In this document: positions 8,819 through 18,939 of the stretch, in pieces
Numbering within the stretch: the stretch's first letter is position 1
Layout of the letters: every line of letters begins with the position of its first letter
DNA from: CAWCTB01 sp963798275
GTDB lineage: Bacteria; Acidobacteriota; Terriglobia; Terriglobales; Acidobacteriaceae
Length of the DNA stretch: 64,000 nt
Assembly (NCBI GenBank): GCA_963798275.1
Contig: CAWCTB010000033.1
Span: 1-64,000, forward strand
Reading direction: 5' to 3'
Notes under the pieces: generated by a model
The model's database searches: none
Told to the model about the DNA's origin: nothing
What the model saw: the letters and a program-made list of their open reading frames with translations, nothing else
Translations under genes and position numbers: made by a program

Positions 8819-9511
8819 ATGAAAGTCTTTACCCTTGCTGTCCTCTGCCTGGCCCTCTGTGCGCTTCCGGCCCTGGCTAACGTAGTCGTAGGTTTGCCCG
8901 CAGACCCCGGCACCGGCAACTGCTTCCCATGGGGATGCGCCTATTCGGGGCTGTACCAGCAGGTTTACGACAGCGGGCAATTCAGCGGCCCAATCACCAT
9001 CACCAATCTTGAATTCTTCAACACCCAGGTGGACTTCGGCGCCGCCACGATGAACTCCGGCACCTGGACGATCTGGCTGTCCACCACCGCGGCCGACTGG
9101 AACACCCTGTCAGGCACCTACGCCAACAACCTCGGCGCTGACAACACTCAGGTCTTCAGCGGGAATCTGTTCCAGCCCTGGGCTTTCGGCGACACCCTTC
9201 ACATTAATCTCACTACTGCGTTCAACTATGATCCTTCGATGGGCAACCTGTTAATGACGGTCGATGCCGAGGGTACCTCTAATGCGGGCGGGAGCATCTA
9301 CTTCGATACCAACGGCTACGACAACGGCAACTTCGACGGGAACACATTTCTCGGCCGGGTCTATTGCAATGGCTGCAGCCCCGGTAACGTGAACAGCGGC
9401 TACGGCCTGGTCACCGGCTTCTCCGCCACGCCCGAACCCTCCAGCCTGTTGCTAGTGGGTACCGGACTGCTCGGGGCGGTTGGCGTGCTCCGTCGCAAGA
9501 TCAACCTGTAA
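8819..9511 (+). CDS. PEP-CTERM sorting-domain exported protein
   Basis: A 230-residue protein with a signal peptide (MKVFTLAVLCLALCALPALA). A Gly/Asn/Thr-rich mature region resembles other acidobacterial choice-of-anchor PEP-CTERM proteins. The C-terminal sorting tripartite signal is TPEPSSLLLVGTGLLGAVGV followed by LRRK. An exosortase should cleave near the PEP motif, but none is encoded in this window. ATG 8819 is preceded by GGGAGATATCC. A strong hairpin terminator follows directly. The exact function is unknown; surface or exopolysaccharide association is typical of the class. Confidence 0.85.
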   Translation: MKVFTLAVLCLALCALPALANVVVGLPADPGTGNCFPWGCAYSGLYQQVYDSGQFSGPITITNLEFFNTQVDFGAATMNSGTWTIWLSTTAADWNTLSGTYANNLGADNTQVFSGNLFQPWAFGDTLHINLTTAFNYDPSMGNLLMTVDAEGTSNAGGSIYFDTNGYDNGNFDGNTFLGRVYCNGCSPGNVNSGYGLVTGFSATPEPSSLLLVGTGLLGAVGVLRRKINL

Positions 9512-9533
9512 GTTTGGTTTTACATTCAGTAGG

Positions 9534-9560
9534 AGCCGGGGAGCGTTTCCCCGGCTTTTC
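9534..9560 (+). terminator. Rho-independent terminator after the PEP-CTERM gene
   Basis: The stem AGCCGGGGA pairs with TCCCCGGCT around a short loop and is followed by TTTC. It lies 22 bases after the PEP-CTERM stop codon. Confidence 0.8.
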
Positions 9561-9631
9561 TCGTGCCGCAAACCCGCTACCCCCGTTCTTTCCCCCAACG
9601 ATTGCGCAACGGTATAATCTCCCAACATTCC

Positions 9632-10507
9632 ATGAAGCTACTCACCAAGTTCAATCTCGTCTTGATCGTCTTTTTCGGCGCCGGCGGACTGATCATCGCG
9701 AAGCTCGCCTACGACTTCCTCATGCAGAACGCCCGCCAACAGGTGGTGCAGCAGGCCGAGCTGATGATGGCCAGCGCCCGCGCCACCCGCGACTACACTT
9801 CCGACCAGATCAAGCCTCTGCTGCTGAAGAACCCCGAGCACGAAACCAATTTCCTGCCTCAGACCGTGCCCGCCTTTTCGGCGATCACCATCTTCAACAG
9901 CATGCGCAAGACGTATCCCAACTACTCTTATCGCGAGGCGACCCTGAACCCCACCAACCTGGTGGACCGTGCCGACGATTGGGAGGCCGACATCATTCAC
10001 TATTTCGCCGACCACCCCGGCGACAAGAAGTTTGTTGGCGAGCGCGATACGCCCACCGGCCGGCAGCTCTACCTGGCGAGACCCATGGGCGTCGCGCCCA
10101 GTTGCTTGGAGTGTCACAGCACGCCCGACGTTGCCCCACCGGCGATGATTAAAAAATATGGCAGTGTGAACGGATTCGGCTGGAACCTCGACCAGGTCAT
10201 CGCCGCGCAGATCGTTTCCGTGCCGATGTCGGTGCCGATTGGCGTCGCCGATGCGGCCTTCCGCCGATTGCTTTTCTTCCTGATTGCGACCTTCGTCATC
10301 ACCATCGTGGCGCTGGATGCGGCGCTCTACCTGCTGGTGATCCGTCCGCTGCACATCGTGTCCACCGCCGCCGACCAGATCAGCAAGGGCGAAACCGATC
10401 TGCCGGAAGTGAAGGTACGCGGCAAAGACGAAATCGCCGAAGTCACCGCCTCCTTCAATCGCATGCACGTCAGCTTGATCAAGGCCTTGAAGATGCTGGA
10501 CCAATAG
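9632..10507 (+). CDS. Tll0287-like (DUF3365) heme sensor protein with HAMP domain
   Basis: A 291-residue membrane sensor. The N-terminal helix (FNLVLIVFFGAGGLIIAKL) is followed by a periplasmic DUF3365 domain carrying one c-type heme site, CLECH, at about residue 160. A second helix (LLFFLIATFVITIVALDAAL) and a HAMP linker (VIRPLHIVSTAADQISKGE to the end) follow. There is no kinase or cyclase output domain, so it must signal to a partner or work as a stand-alone heme protein. ATG 9632 is the natural start before the membrane helix; the frame is open further upstream. Confidence 0.85.
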   Translation: MKLLTKFNLVLIVFFGAGGLIIAKLAYDFLMQNARQQVVQQAELMMASARATRDYTSDQIKPLLLKNPEHETNFLPQTVPAFSAITIFNSMRKTYPNYSYREATLNPTNLVDRADDWEADIIHYFADHPGDKKFVGERDTPTGRQLYLARPMGVAPSCLECHSTPDVAPPAMIKKYGSVNGFGWNLDQVIAAQIVSVPMSVPIGVADAAFRRLLFFLIATFVITIVALDAALYLLVIRPLHIVSTAADQISKGETDLPEVKVRGKDEIAEVTASFNRMHVSLIKALKMLDQ

Positions 10508-10532
10508 TCGAGTTGATGCCGGAGGGTAGACG

Positions 10533-10640
10533 GGTAGAGCTGGCCTTCAGGCCAGCGTCTGGAGTAAGCCCTTTTCCCTTGTCATCTGGAGCCGACTTCA
10601 GTCGGCGAGGGTTCTGCTTTCCCCCGTTTCGCGACCTATT
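10533..10640. repeat. Dispersed hairpin repeat, downstream of the DUF3365 gene
   Basis: GAGCTGGCCTTCAGGCCAGC hairpin (10533-10559), followed by a divergent second hairpin (GCCGACTTCAGTCGGC in 10581-10620) ending in GGGTTCTGCTTT. The order of parts matches the composite repeats at 3.5 and 5.1 kb. Confidence 0.8.
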
Positions 10641-10728
10641 TCCGTCGTGCCATTCGCGGCTCTGGCGACTCGGGCTCCAGCCCCTGGGATCTCGGTCTAC
10701 AACTTCATCGAACTGGTTGCAATCTCTC

Positions 10729-11862
10729 CTACTTCCCCCGCCGCTTCTTCGAAGCCATGAAGCTCGACCGGTCCTGGTCCGAGTCGATTTCCCCGGCCAC
10801 CGCTCTGTAGAGCTCGTCAATCGAGGAGCAATTGCCGGCCGCCCGCTTTACCACAACTTTCGCAATCGGACCAATAAACGTCGCCAGCTCCCGGCTCACC
10901 GAGTCCAGCACCGACGGATCGAGCGTGCTTGCCGTCGGATTGGGAGTAGCGGAGCCCGGCTTGCTCACCGGCGACCCCGACGGTGTTTTGGCGCTGCTGG
11001 GTGTCGGCGCAAGAGTCACAAGCGTTTGCAGGGCCTCCGCGTCCTCCAGTGAAATATCAGTCAACGCGGTCAGGAACTCGGCCGCATTCTGAAAGCGCTC
11101 CTCGGGAACCTTGGCCAGCGCCTTCATCAAAGTCTTCGACAGTCCCGCGGGAATGGCGCGATCGATGTCCGAGGGCCACCGCGGCTGCTCCCGCAGATGC
11201 CCGGTCATGATCTCGTATTCCGTCTTGCCATCGAAAGGACGCCGTCCGGTGAGAATCTCGTAGAGCGTGACGCCCACGGAGTACAGGTCGGAGCGCGCGT
11301 CAACCCGCTCTCCCCGCACCTGTTCCGGCGACATGTAGTGCAACGACCCCAGGATGAAGCCGGGCCGCGTCACGCTGAGGTCGGCCAGTTTGAAGGCCAT
11401 GCCGAAGTCCAGAATCTTCGCTTTCTTCCCGGCCGTAATCATGATGTTAGAGGGCTTGATGTCGCGGTGAATCACGTCCGCGGCGTGAGCGTACTCCAGC
11501 GCCGACAGCACCTGGCGAATGTATTCGATCCCCTCGTTCGCCCGGTCCGGCCAGTTTCCCCGCAGCTTGTAGTGCAGGTCCTCGCCCTCGATGAATTCCA
11601 TCACCATGGCAATCTGGTCGTCCACCTTGAAGGCGGTGTGCATGCGCGCAATCGACGGATGCGACAGGCTGGCCAGCACCCGGATCTCGCGCAGAAAACG
11701 CTGCGGCAGCTCGCCTGCGGTGCGGTCCGCGCGCAACAGCTTCAGCGCCTCGGTGCGCTGCGAGATCACGTGCCGCACCTTGTACACCTCGCCGATGCCG
11801 CCCGCGCCGAGTTTCCCCAGCACCTCGTAATCGCCGATGATGTCACCCCGTTCTATGGGCAT
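10729..11862 (-). CDS. Bacterial Ser/Thr protein kinase (PknB-like, soluble)
   Basis: The kinase domain covers roughly residues 10-270. It has a Gly-rich loop (LGKLGAGGIGEVYKV), the ATP lysine in EALKLL, the catalytic loop HRDIKPSNIM, DFG (ILDFGMAFKL) and the APE-equivalent YMSPEQVRG. A Pro/Ser/Thr-rich linker leads to a C-terminal module (LATFIGPIAKVVVKRAAG) that I recognise as a small domain recurrent at the end of bacterial signalling kinases. There is no transmembrane helix. ATG 11862 (MPIERGD) has GGGACAGCT before it. The frame is open for another 121 codons upstream, but that part overlaps a different fragment and is not kinase-like. Confidence 0.88.
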   Translation of the reverse strand: MPIERGDIIGDYEVLGKLGAGGIGEVYKVRHVISQRTEALKLLRADRTAGELPQRFLREIRVLASLSHPSIARMHTAFKVDDQIAMVMEFIEGEDLHYKLRGNWPDRANEGIEYIRQVLSALEYAHAADVIHRDIKPSNIMITAGKKAKILDFGMAFKLADLSVTRPGFILGSLHYMSPEQVRGERVDARSDLYSVGVTLYEILTGRRPFDGKTEYEIMTGHLREQPRWPSDIDRAIPAGLSKTLMKALAKVPEERFQNAAEFLTALTDISLEDAEALQTLVTLAPTPSSAKTPSGSPVSKPGSATPNPTASTLDPSVLDSVSRELATFIGPIAKVVVKRAAGNCSSIDELYRAVAGEIDSDQDRSSFMASKKRRGK

Positions 11863-11975
11863 AGCTGTCCCGGAAAAGCTCCCCCGATGAAGACTAAACT
11901 TTGAACTGTCGGTAACACCCCGCTCCATTTTGCGGGGCATTACCACGGATTGCAAGAAGCTATCTGGAGCCTGTA

Positions 11976-12269
11976 TCAGCCGTGCCCCCAGAACTGCCCC
12001 GCATACTTGCTCTTGAAGTAGTACGTCCAACTCAGCGAAACATACGACTTCAGCGGAACACCGACGACCTGATCCACCGCTTCGGTTCCAACCGGATATG
12101 CCAGGGTCTCGATGGTCTGCCCGGTATAGCCCTGCGCGATCAGAAAATTCGCTGCAATCGACATGCGCTCTTCCAGGAAGGGCCGGAGCAGCGCGCCCCG
12201 GATTTCTGTGACCGGGTACGCCCACGAAACCGTCCTCGATCGGCTTGGCCTTGACGCCTCGCCGGCCAC
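11976..12269 (-). pseudogene. C-terminal fragment of an outer-membrane beta-barrel protein
   Basis: About 80 residues with alternating hydrophobic strands (RGALLRPFLEERMSIAANFL, SYVSLSWTYYFKSKYAG). They look like the last strands of an outer-membrane porin-type protein. No signal peptide or remaining barrel is found: the frame opens directly at the 3' end of the broken RND gene at 12363. The part before residue 20 appears to be in a different frame. I treat it as a remnant; a frameshifted small gene cannot be excluded. Confidence 0.4.
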
Positions 12270-12362
12270 AGGCTTGCCTTGCGCGGAGTCAAGTAACTGG
12301 TGCTGACGACCACCGGGAAGGACCTGAAGTCAAGAGGAGAGAGACTGGGGAGGATCCGCTCC

Positions 12363-15300
12363 CTACGACACCTGCGCCGGAGTTCTTTCGTCTTGCGTCT
12401 GACTCCGGCTTGAGAGCGAAACCAGCAGCGTCTTCAGAATCACGTACAGCACCGGAATGAAGAACAGGTTGAGCACGGTGGAGAACAACATGCCGCCGAC
12501 GATCGCGGTTCCGACCGAGTGCCGGCCCAGCTTGCCCGGCGCCGGTGGCGAAGTAGAGCGGCAGCACGCCCAGGATGAACGCGAACGAGGTCATCAGGAT
12601 CGGGCGCAAGCGCAGTTCGGCGGCTTCGATGGCGGCGTCGATAATGGACCGCCCTCGCTCGATCAGTTGCTCGGCGAACTCCACGATCAGAATCGAGTTC
12701 TTGGCCGAGAGTCCGATCAGCATCACCAGTCCAATCTGCACGTAGACGTCGTTCACCAGTCCGCGCAGCCAGATGAACAGCAGCGCTCCCAGCACCGCCA
12801 TCGGCACGGCCAGCAGAATGATGAATGGCAGCGCGAAGCTCTCGTACTGCGCCGACAGCGTGAGGTAGACCACCAGAATGCCCAGGCCGAAGATGATGAT
12901 CGCCTTGCCGCCGGCCTCTACTTCTTCCAGCGCCAGTCCCGACCAGCTGATACGACATGCCTTGCAGCATGTTCTGCTTGCGCCAGTTCTTCCATGGCTT
13001 TCAGGCCCTGGCCGGAGCTGAAGCCCGGAGCGGCGGCGCCGTCGATTTCCGCCGAGCGGAACAGGTTGAAGTGATTGATCACCTGCGGCCCGGCGGTGTC
13101 TTTCAGCGTAACGATATTGCCCAGCGGCACCAGGCCATTGGTGTCCGAGCGCACATAGTATTGCCGCAGGTCGCTGCGCGCGTCATGCGGAACGGCTGGT
13201 CGGCCTGCACGTACACGCGGTAGGAACGATTGTTGAAGTCGAAATCGTTGACGTACTGCGAGCCCATGTAGACGCCGAGCGCCTGCGTGACCTGGCTCAA
13301 TGGCACTCCCATGGCCTTCGCCTTTTCGCGATCGATCTGCACCAGTTGCTGCGGATCGTTGGCGGTGAAGCTGGTGAACAAGCCCGGTCAGGTCCTTGCG
13401 CTGGCGGCTGGCGGCGACGATCTTGTGCGCCACGTCGTCAAGGTCCTGCAGCGTGTTGCGGCCCAGGTCCTGCAGCTCGAACTGGAATCCGCCGAAGCTG
13501 CCGATGCCCTGAATGGCCGGCGGCTCGAAGGCCACCACGATCGCTCCCGGAATGCCAAACAGCTTGGGCGACACGCGCGCCACGATATCGCTGGCCGCAT
13601 GCCCTTGCGCTTTGCGCTGGTCGATCGGCTTCAGCGGAGCGAAGATCAGTCCGTAGTTCGACGAACTGCCGCCGGAAAGCGAGAAGCCGGGCACCGCGAA
13701 GGTGCCGAAGACGTCCGGGTCGGCGAGCAGCACCTTCTCCGCCTCGCTGCGAGATGCTGCGTGGTGTAGGACAGCGACGCTCCCGGCGGCGCCTGCACCA
13801 CGACGATGAAGTAGTTCTGGTCTTCCTGCGGCACGAAGCCGGTGGGCACGTGACGGTACATGTAGGCCGTCGCGGCCAGTCCCGCAACGAAGAGCACGAC
13901 CATCACGTAGCGGATCCTCAGCGTCTGCCGTGATCGGCCCTGCCGTAGCCAGCTGCCCAGGCCGCGAATCGCGCGGTCGACTCCGTGGGCAAACGCTGCG
14001 ATAGCCGCGCGAGAGCCAGCCGATGCGCGTCCAGTCAAACACCGAGTACTTGTGTTCCTCGCCGCGCAGCAGGATGGCCGCCAGCGCCGGCGACAGCGTC
14101 AGCGCGTTGAACAGCGAGATGGCGATCGAGAACGCGATGGTCAGCGAAAACTGCTTGTACAGAATGCCCGTGGTGCCGGGGAAGAACGATACCGGCACGA
14201 ACACCGAGATCAGCACCAGCGACGTCGCCACCACCGCGCTGGTGACTTCCTTCATCGCCACCGAGGTTGCGGTGTGCGCGATCGGTCTTGTCGTCGCTCG
14301 ATGTGGCGCTGCACATTCTCGATGACGACGATCGCGTCGTCCACCACCAGGCCCGTGGCCAGCGTGATGCCGAACAGCGTCAGCGAGTTGATGGAGAAAT
14401 CGAAGATCTTGATGAAGGCGAAGGTGCCGATCAGCGAAACCGGAATCGTGATGGCCGGAATGATGGTGGCGCGCCAGTCCAGCAGGAAGAGGAAGATCAC
14501 GACGATCACGATGAGGATCGCTTCTTCCAGCGTGGTCACCACTTCCCTCACCGAGTCGCCCACCACCGTCGTGGTGTCGAAGGCGATGACGTACTTGATG
14601 CCCGGCGGAAACGACTTCGACAGCTCCGCCAGCGCCGCCTTGGCGGCCTTATCGACCTCCAGCGCGTTCGCGTCCGAGAGCTGCTGCACACCGATACCGA
14701 CGGCCTCGTGGCCGCTGTACATCAGGTTCGTGTCGTAGCTCTCGGAGCCGATCTCGGCCCGCCCCACGTCCTTCAGCTGGACGATGCCGTTGGGCGTGTT
14801 CTTCAGGATGATGTTCTCGAACTCCTTCGGGTCCGAGAGGCGTCCGACCACCCGCAGCGTGATCTGGAAATCCTGCTTCGGGATCGGCGGGCGGGCGCCC
14901 CAACTGGCCCGCCGGAATTTCGACGTTCTGCTCCTGCAGCGCGGAGACCACGTCGGCGGCGGTCAGCTGGCGCGCCGCCAGCTTCGTCGGGTCAAGCCAG
15001 ATGCGCATCGCGTACTTGCGCTCGCCGAAGATGATCACATCGCCCACGCCCGGCACGCGCTTCAGCGCGTCCTTCACGTAAACGTCGAGGTAGTTCGAGA
15101 TGTACTGGTTCGAAAGGCTGCCATCGGGCGAATAGAAGCCCGCGCGCGAACACGAAGTTCGGGTTCGCCTTGGTGATGGTGACGCCGGTGTTCTTGATTT
15201 CCTGCGGCAGGCGGCCCTGCGCGGTCGCCACGCGGTTCTGCACGTCGACGGCGGCGATGTTCAGGTCGTAGCCGGTGCGGAAGACAACGTTGATGCTGCT

Positions 15301-15562
15301 GGTGCCGTCGTTGGAGCTGGTCGAGGTGATGTAGTGCATGCCCTCGACGCCGTTGATCTGCTGCTCCAGCGGGATGGTGACCGCCGACTCCACCACCTGC
15401 GCGTTGGCGCCGACGTAGTTGCTGGCTGACGGTGACCTGCGGCGGCGCCAGGTTGGGATACAGCGAAATCGGCAGCGTGGGAATGCACACCGCTCCCGCC
15501 AGAATGATCAGCAGCGCGCAGACCGTCGCAAAAATCGGCCTCTGAATAAAAAAATCAACCAA
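12363..15562 (-). CDS. RND efflux permease (MexB/HAE1 type), broken by multiple frameshifts
   Basis: The pieces together cover a complete hydrophobe/amphiphile RND pump of about 1065 codons. The start (FFIQRPIFATVCALLIILAG) is followed by PLEQQINGVEGMHYITSTSS, GLVVDDAIVVIENVQRH, NALTLSPALAAILL, and the C-terminal YVQIGLVMLIGLSAKNSILI. Reading-frame changes occur near 12.54, 12.9, 13.2-13.4, 13.75, 14.03, 14.26, 14.9, 15.15 and 15.42 kb. At 12534-12540, removing one base from a GGG run (minus strand) restores the family sequence up to a TAG at 12363-12365. The TTG at 15562 is preceded by GGAAG. Few or no nonsense codons are seen in the correct frames, which favours sequencing indels over decay. 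Confidence 0.8.
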
Positions 15563-15625
15563 ACGAGTACTTCCTCTCCTGCTTCGCCCGCATGAGGCGA
15601 AGTCCCGCCGTGCGGGTGCCGTTCG

Positions 15626-16716
15626 CTAGCTGATTGGTTGAACCGGCACCCCGTCGTTCAGGAATTGCGTACCGGAGACGATGACCTGGTCGCCCGGCGT
15701 CAGGCCGCTGGTCACGGCATAGTTGTTGCCGATGGTGTCGCCCAGAGTCACCGCCCGCTGCTTGGCCACGTGGCCCTGTCCTTGCTGCGTCGCGACGTAA
15801 ACAAACGGCTGCCCGCCGATGCGCGTCACCGCCAGCACCGGCACCGTCGGCGCGGGAGCCGTGCTCCAGATCACCCGCGCCTTCACCAGTTGCTCGTTGC
15901 GGAAGCGGTCGAGCGAGGCGTGAATCGGCGCTTTCACCAGAATTCCCTGCAGGGCGTTGTCCACCTGCGGCGAGATGAAATAGATCTTCGTGCTCTCGAT
16001 CAGCTCGCCGCGTGCTGCTGACAATCTGCACCGGCAGACCCATGCGGATGTCGCCGGCGTGCTCCGTCGGAATGTAGATGTAGGCTTCCAGCTCTTTGTT
16101 CTCGTCGACCGTGGTCAGCAGCGTCTGCGGCGAAACGTAGTCGCCCAGATGCACCGGGAATGTCGCCCACGATGCCGTCAAACGGCGCGGTCAGGTTGTA
16201 GTAGGCAAGCTGGCGCTGCTGCGTGACCTTGGCCGCCGTGGCAGCTTCCCAGTCGGCCTTCGAATTCTCGAACGCCTGCACCGCCTGGTCGTAGGCTTGC
16301 TTGCTGGTCACCCCCGCCTCGTACAGCTTGCGTCTGCCGCTCCAACTCGATTCTGGTTGTAGTCGTAGAGTGGCTTTCTTCTGCGCTTCGGTGCTGCGCT
16401 GCTGATCCACCGTCGCCTGCTGCTTCAGCGGATCGATGGTCATCAGCACCTGTCCGGCCTGCACGTGATCGCCCGACTTCACCAGGATGCGGGTGAGCGT
16501 GCCATCCACTTGCGGCTGAATGCTGGCCGAGCGCCGCGACTTGATCGTCGCCACATATTCGTCCGCCCGCGGCACCGGCTCCAGACTGACCGTCTGCGTC
16601 TTCACCGGCATCGCCTGCGGCGGAGGCGCGCTGGCCTGCGTCTTGCTGCATCCCGAGAGCCACAACAGCGCAAGCAGAATCGAAGCAAGAAATAAGATAG
16701 GTGCAAACTTCTTCAA
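15626..16716 (-). CDS. RND efflux adaptor (MexA/AcrA type) lipoprotein, frameshifted
   Basis: Adaptor of the second pump. The lipoprotein signal ends in LLWLSGCSK. A lipoyl half follows (QVDGTLTRILVKSGDHVQAG), then a coiled-coil stretch (KLYEAGVTSKQAYDQAVQA), the second lipoyl half (YNLTAPFDGIVGDI), and a C-terminal segment in another frame (APTVPVLAVTRIGGQPFVYV). Frame changes lie near 16.33-16.37 kb (two or three), near 16.16 kb and near 16.02 kb. The TTG start at 16716 is preceded by GGGGAGAGGC. The stop at 15626 lies about 60 bp before the permease start. No cognate TolC-type gene is adjacent. Confidence 0.78.
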
Positions 16717-16917
16717 AACAGCCTCTCCCCAAAAAAAAGCTTCACTTGAGGAGTAGTGATGCTACAGGAGCCCGCTAGGGTTCAGGAAGTCGTGGCGTCC
16801 GCCTTGCCGGATTTGGGCAGGGGGACGTAGGGGCAGGCCGCTTTCGCCGCTTCTTCCGGACCGCTACACTCACGCGCAAGCAGGCTTGCAGCGCAATCGC
16901 AGCCGCTTCATACCGGC

Positions 16918-18699
16918 TTAAGACTGTTTCTCGACGATCAGGTTGCCCAGCACCAGCATATCCATTTCACTTTTCGAGAATGTGTTGAAGGCGTTGGCCG
17001 GCGTGTTCACGATCGGTTCGCCCTTGAGATTGAAGGAAGTGTTGAGCACCGCCGGCACGCCCGTCGCCTGTCCGAACCGTTCGATCAATTGATAGTAGCG
17101 GGGGCTCGCATCGCGAAATACGGTTTGCAGACGGCCGGTTCCATCCACATGGGTGATGGCCGGCAGCACGCTCTGCTTACTGGGCCGAACCGGCACGACA
17201 TACAGCATGTAGCGGGCCGGGTAATGTTGCACGGCGTTGGGAAGCTCGAAGTAGCTCTCTGCGCATTCCGCCAACACCGAGGGAGCGAACGGGCGATATG
17301 GTTCGCGAAACTTGATCTTGGTATTGACGATGTCCTTCATCTTGGGATTTCGCGGATCGGCGATTATGCTGCGATTGCCCAGGGCGCGGGGCCCCCATTC
17401 AAAGCGTCCTTGAAACCAGCCGATCACTCTTCCCTGCTGCAACCGGTCAACCACCAAGTCCATCAGGCGATCATCGTCCTCGATGCTCTGGTAGGGAATC
17501 TTGTTGGCCTCGAGAAAATCCCGGACTTCCGACGGTTGATAGTCCTTTCCCCAGTAAGCGTGGTCCATGCGGAAGCGCCTCGGATTCCCCAACAGCATAT
17601 TGTCCGCCCACAGGGCGGCTCCCAGCGCCCCGCCGCCATCTCCCGCCGACGGCTGTATAAATAATTCCTCAAACGGCGTTTCACGCAGTATGCGTTGATT
17701 GGCGACGCTGTTGAGACCCACACCTCCGGCGATACACAGCCGCTTCTGCCCCGTCTCCTTATGGAGGTTGCGTGCCATGCCCAGCAACACCTCCTCGGTG
17801 ACCTGCTGGATACTCGAAGCAATGTCGGCGTAGTGCTGATTCAGCTTGCACAGCTCGGCATAGTTGGAGGGCGGCTCGCCAAAGTAGGTAGGGAAACCTG
17901 ATTCTGCTGTGAAGAAGAGCATCTTGGGGGGACGCGGCTCCCCGAATAACTGAGTAAACCGACCATTGAAGGTTTTGTCGGTGGAGTGTTGAAAGCAGAA
18001 GTAATCCATGTCCAGGGAGAAGGAACCGTCGGCCTCCTGCCGGATCACCTTCCAGATCTTGTCGACATAGCGAGGCTGGCCGTAGGGCGCCATCCCCATG
18101 ACCTTATATTCGCCCTCGTTGACCTCGAATCCCAGGAATGCGGTGAACGCACTGTAGAGCAGTCCGATCGAATGGGGGAATAGCATCTGCTTACGCAATT
18201 GAATTTGATTGCCGCGGCCGACTCCCCAGGTGCCGGTGACCCACTCGCCCACGCCATCCACCGTAAGGATGGCGGCCTCTTCGAAGGGTGAGCACAAGAA
18301 AGCGCTGGCGGCGTGCGACAGATGGTGTTCACAGAAAAGAACCCGGTCTCGCGGAATTCCCAAATCTGCCGAGATCTTCGATCCTACCCAAAGCTTGTCC
18401 ACCATCCAGGTGATCATTGCTTCCCGGAATACCTTGTAGGACTGTGGATAGGTCTGCAGCACGGTCATCAGGATGCGGTCGAATTTTCGAAACGGCTTCT
18501 CGAAAAATGCCACATAGTCAACATCGCCGCCCTGTAATCCGCCCTTCTCCAGGCAGAACTTGATGGCCGACTCGGGGTAATTGAAGTCGTGCTTGATACG
18601 GGTGAAGCGTTCCTCTTCCGCGGCCGCAACCACTTGTCCGTCGCGCAACAGCACGGCGGCAGCGTCGTGGTAATAACAGGAGATTCCCAGGATGTTCAT
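16918..18699 (-). CDS. NodU/CmcH-family carbamoyltransferase
   Basis: Transfers a carbamoyl group from carbamoyl phosphate to a hydroxyl, usually on a sugar or natural product. At 593 residues it has the two expected halves: an N-terminal ASKHA/Kae1-like domain (MNILGISCYYHDAAAVLLRD, metal-binding CEHHLSHAASAF, LTVDGVGEW, GGVGLNSVANQRI) and a C-terminal domain (GRFEWGPRALGNRSIIADPR, LNTSFNLKGEPIV). ATG 18699 has AAGG upstream and lies one base after the stop of the SxtJ-like gene. It is the last gene of a minus-strand cluster with SxtJ-like, DUF5989 and SGNH-hydrolase genes. The acceptor molecule is unknown. Confidence 0.92.
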   Translation of the reverse strand: MNILGISCYYHDAAAVLLRDGQVVAAAEEERFTRIKHDFNYPESAIKFCLEKGGLQGGDVDYVAFFEKPFRKFDRILMTVLQTYPQSYKVFREAMITWMVDKLWVGSKISADLGIPRDRVLFCEHHLSHAASAFLCSPFEEAAILTVDGVGEWVTGTWGVGRGNQIQLRKQMLFPHSIGLLYSAFTAFLGFEVNEGEYKVMGMAPYGQPRYVDKIWKVIRQEADGSFSLDMDYFCFQHSTDKTFNGRFTQLFGEPRPPKMLFFTAESGFPTYFGEPPSNYAELCKLNQHYADIASSIQQVTEEVLLGMARNLHKETGQKRLCIAGGVGLNSVANQRILRETPFEELFIQPSAGDGGGALGAALWADNMLLGNPRRFRMDHAYWGKDYQPSEVRDFLEANKIPYQSIEDDDRLMDLVVDRLQQGRVIGWFQGRFEWGPRALGNRSIIADPRNPKMKDIVNTKIKFREPYRPFAPSVLAECAESYFELPNAVQHYPARYMLYVVPVRPSKQSVLPAITHVDGTGRLQTVFRDASPRYYQLIERFGQATGVPAVLNTSFNLKGEPIVNTPANAFNTFSKSEMDMLVLGNLIVEKQS

Positions 18700-18700
18700 G

Positions 18701-18931
18701 TCAACCTTGGTGGCGGGCCTGCTCCATCTCATTCGACACCGGGGGATAGTCCAGCCATGCCTCTGGTCGCTTCTTGGTCCTGAGGGAATCGGAGAAAAGA
18801 CGGACCATCAGACCGAACGGCAATATCAGGATGGCGTAGATCAATGTCAGGAGAATGCGCGCCTGGAAGTTACCGATGGCATGCGCGATCTTCTTCCAGG
18901 CGGCCCAGAATCTCTTCAGCCCCTGCCACAT
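18701..18931 (-). CDS. SxtJ-like small membrane protein
   Basis: 76 residues with one or two membrane helices (ILLTLIYAILILPFGLMVRL), flanked by basic segments. The pattern WKKIAHAIGNFQARILL and PFGLMVR resembles SxtJ family proteins, which are typically found next to NodU-type carbamoyltransferases. It is shorter than usual SxtJ proteins, which have an additional N-terminal helix pair. ATG 18931 has AGGGGGG at good spacing, and the stop is one base before the carbamoyltransferase ATG. Confidence 0.7.
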   Translation of the reverse strand: MWQGLKRFWAAWKKIAHAIGNFQARILLTLIYAILILPFGLMVRLFSDSLRTKKRPEAWLDYPPVSNEMEQARHQG

Positions 18932-18939
18932 GTGCCCCC

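Noticed and set aside
9514..10152. 212-codon plus-strand open frame overlapping the heme sensor
   Set aside because: Different frame over the DUF3365 gene; Arg/Pro-rich, no family pattern, while the other frame shows the heme site and helices.
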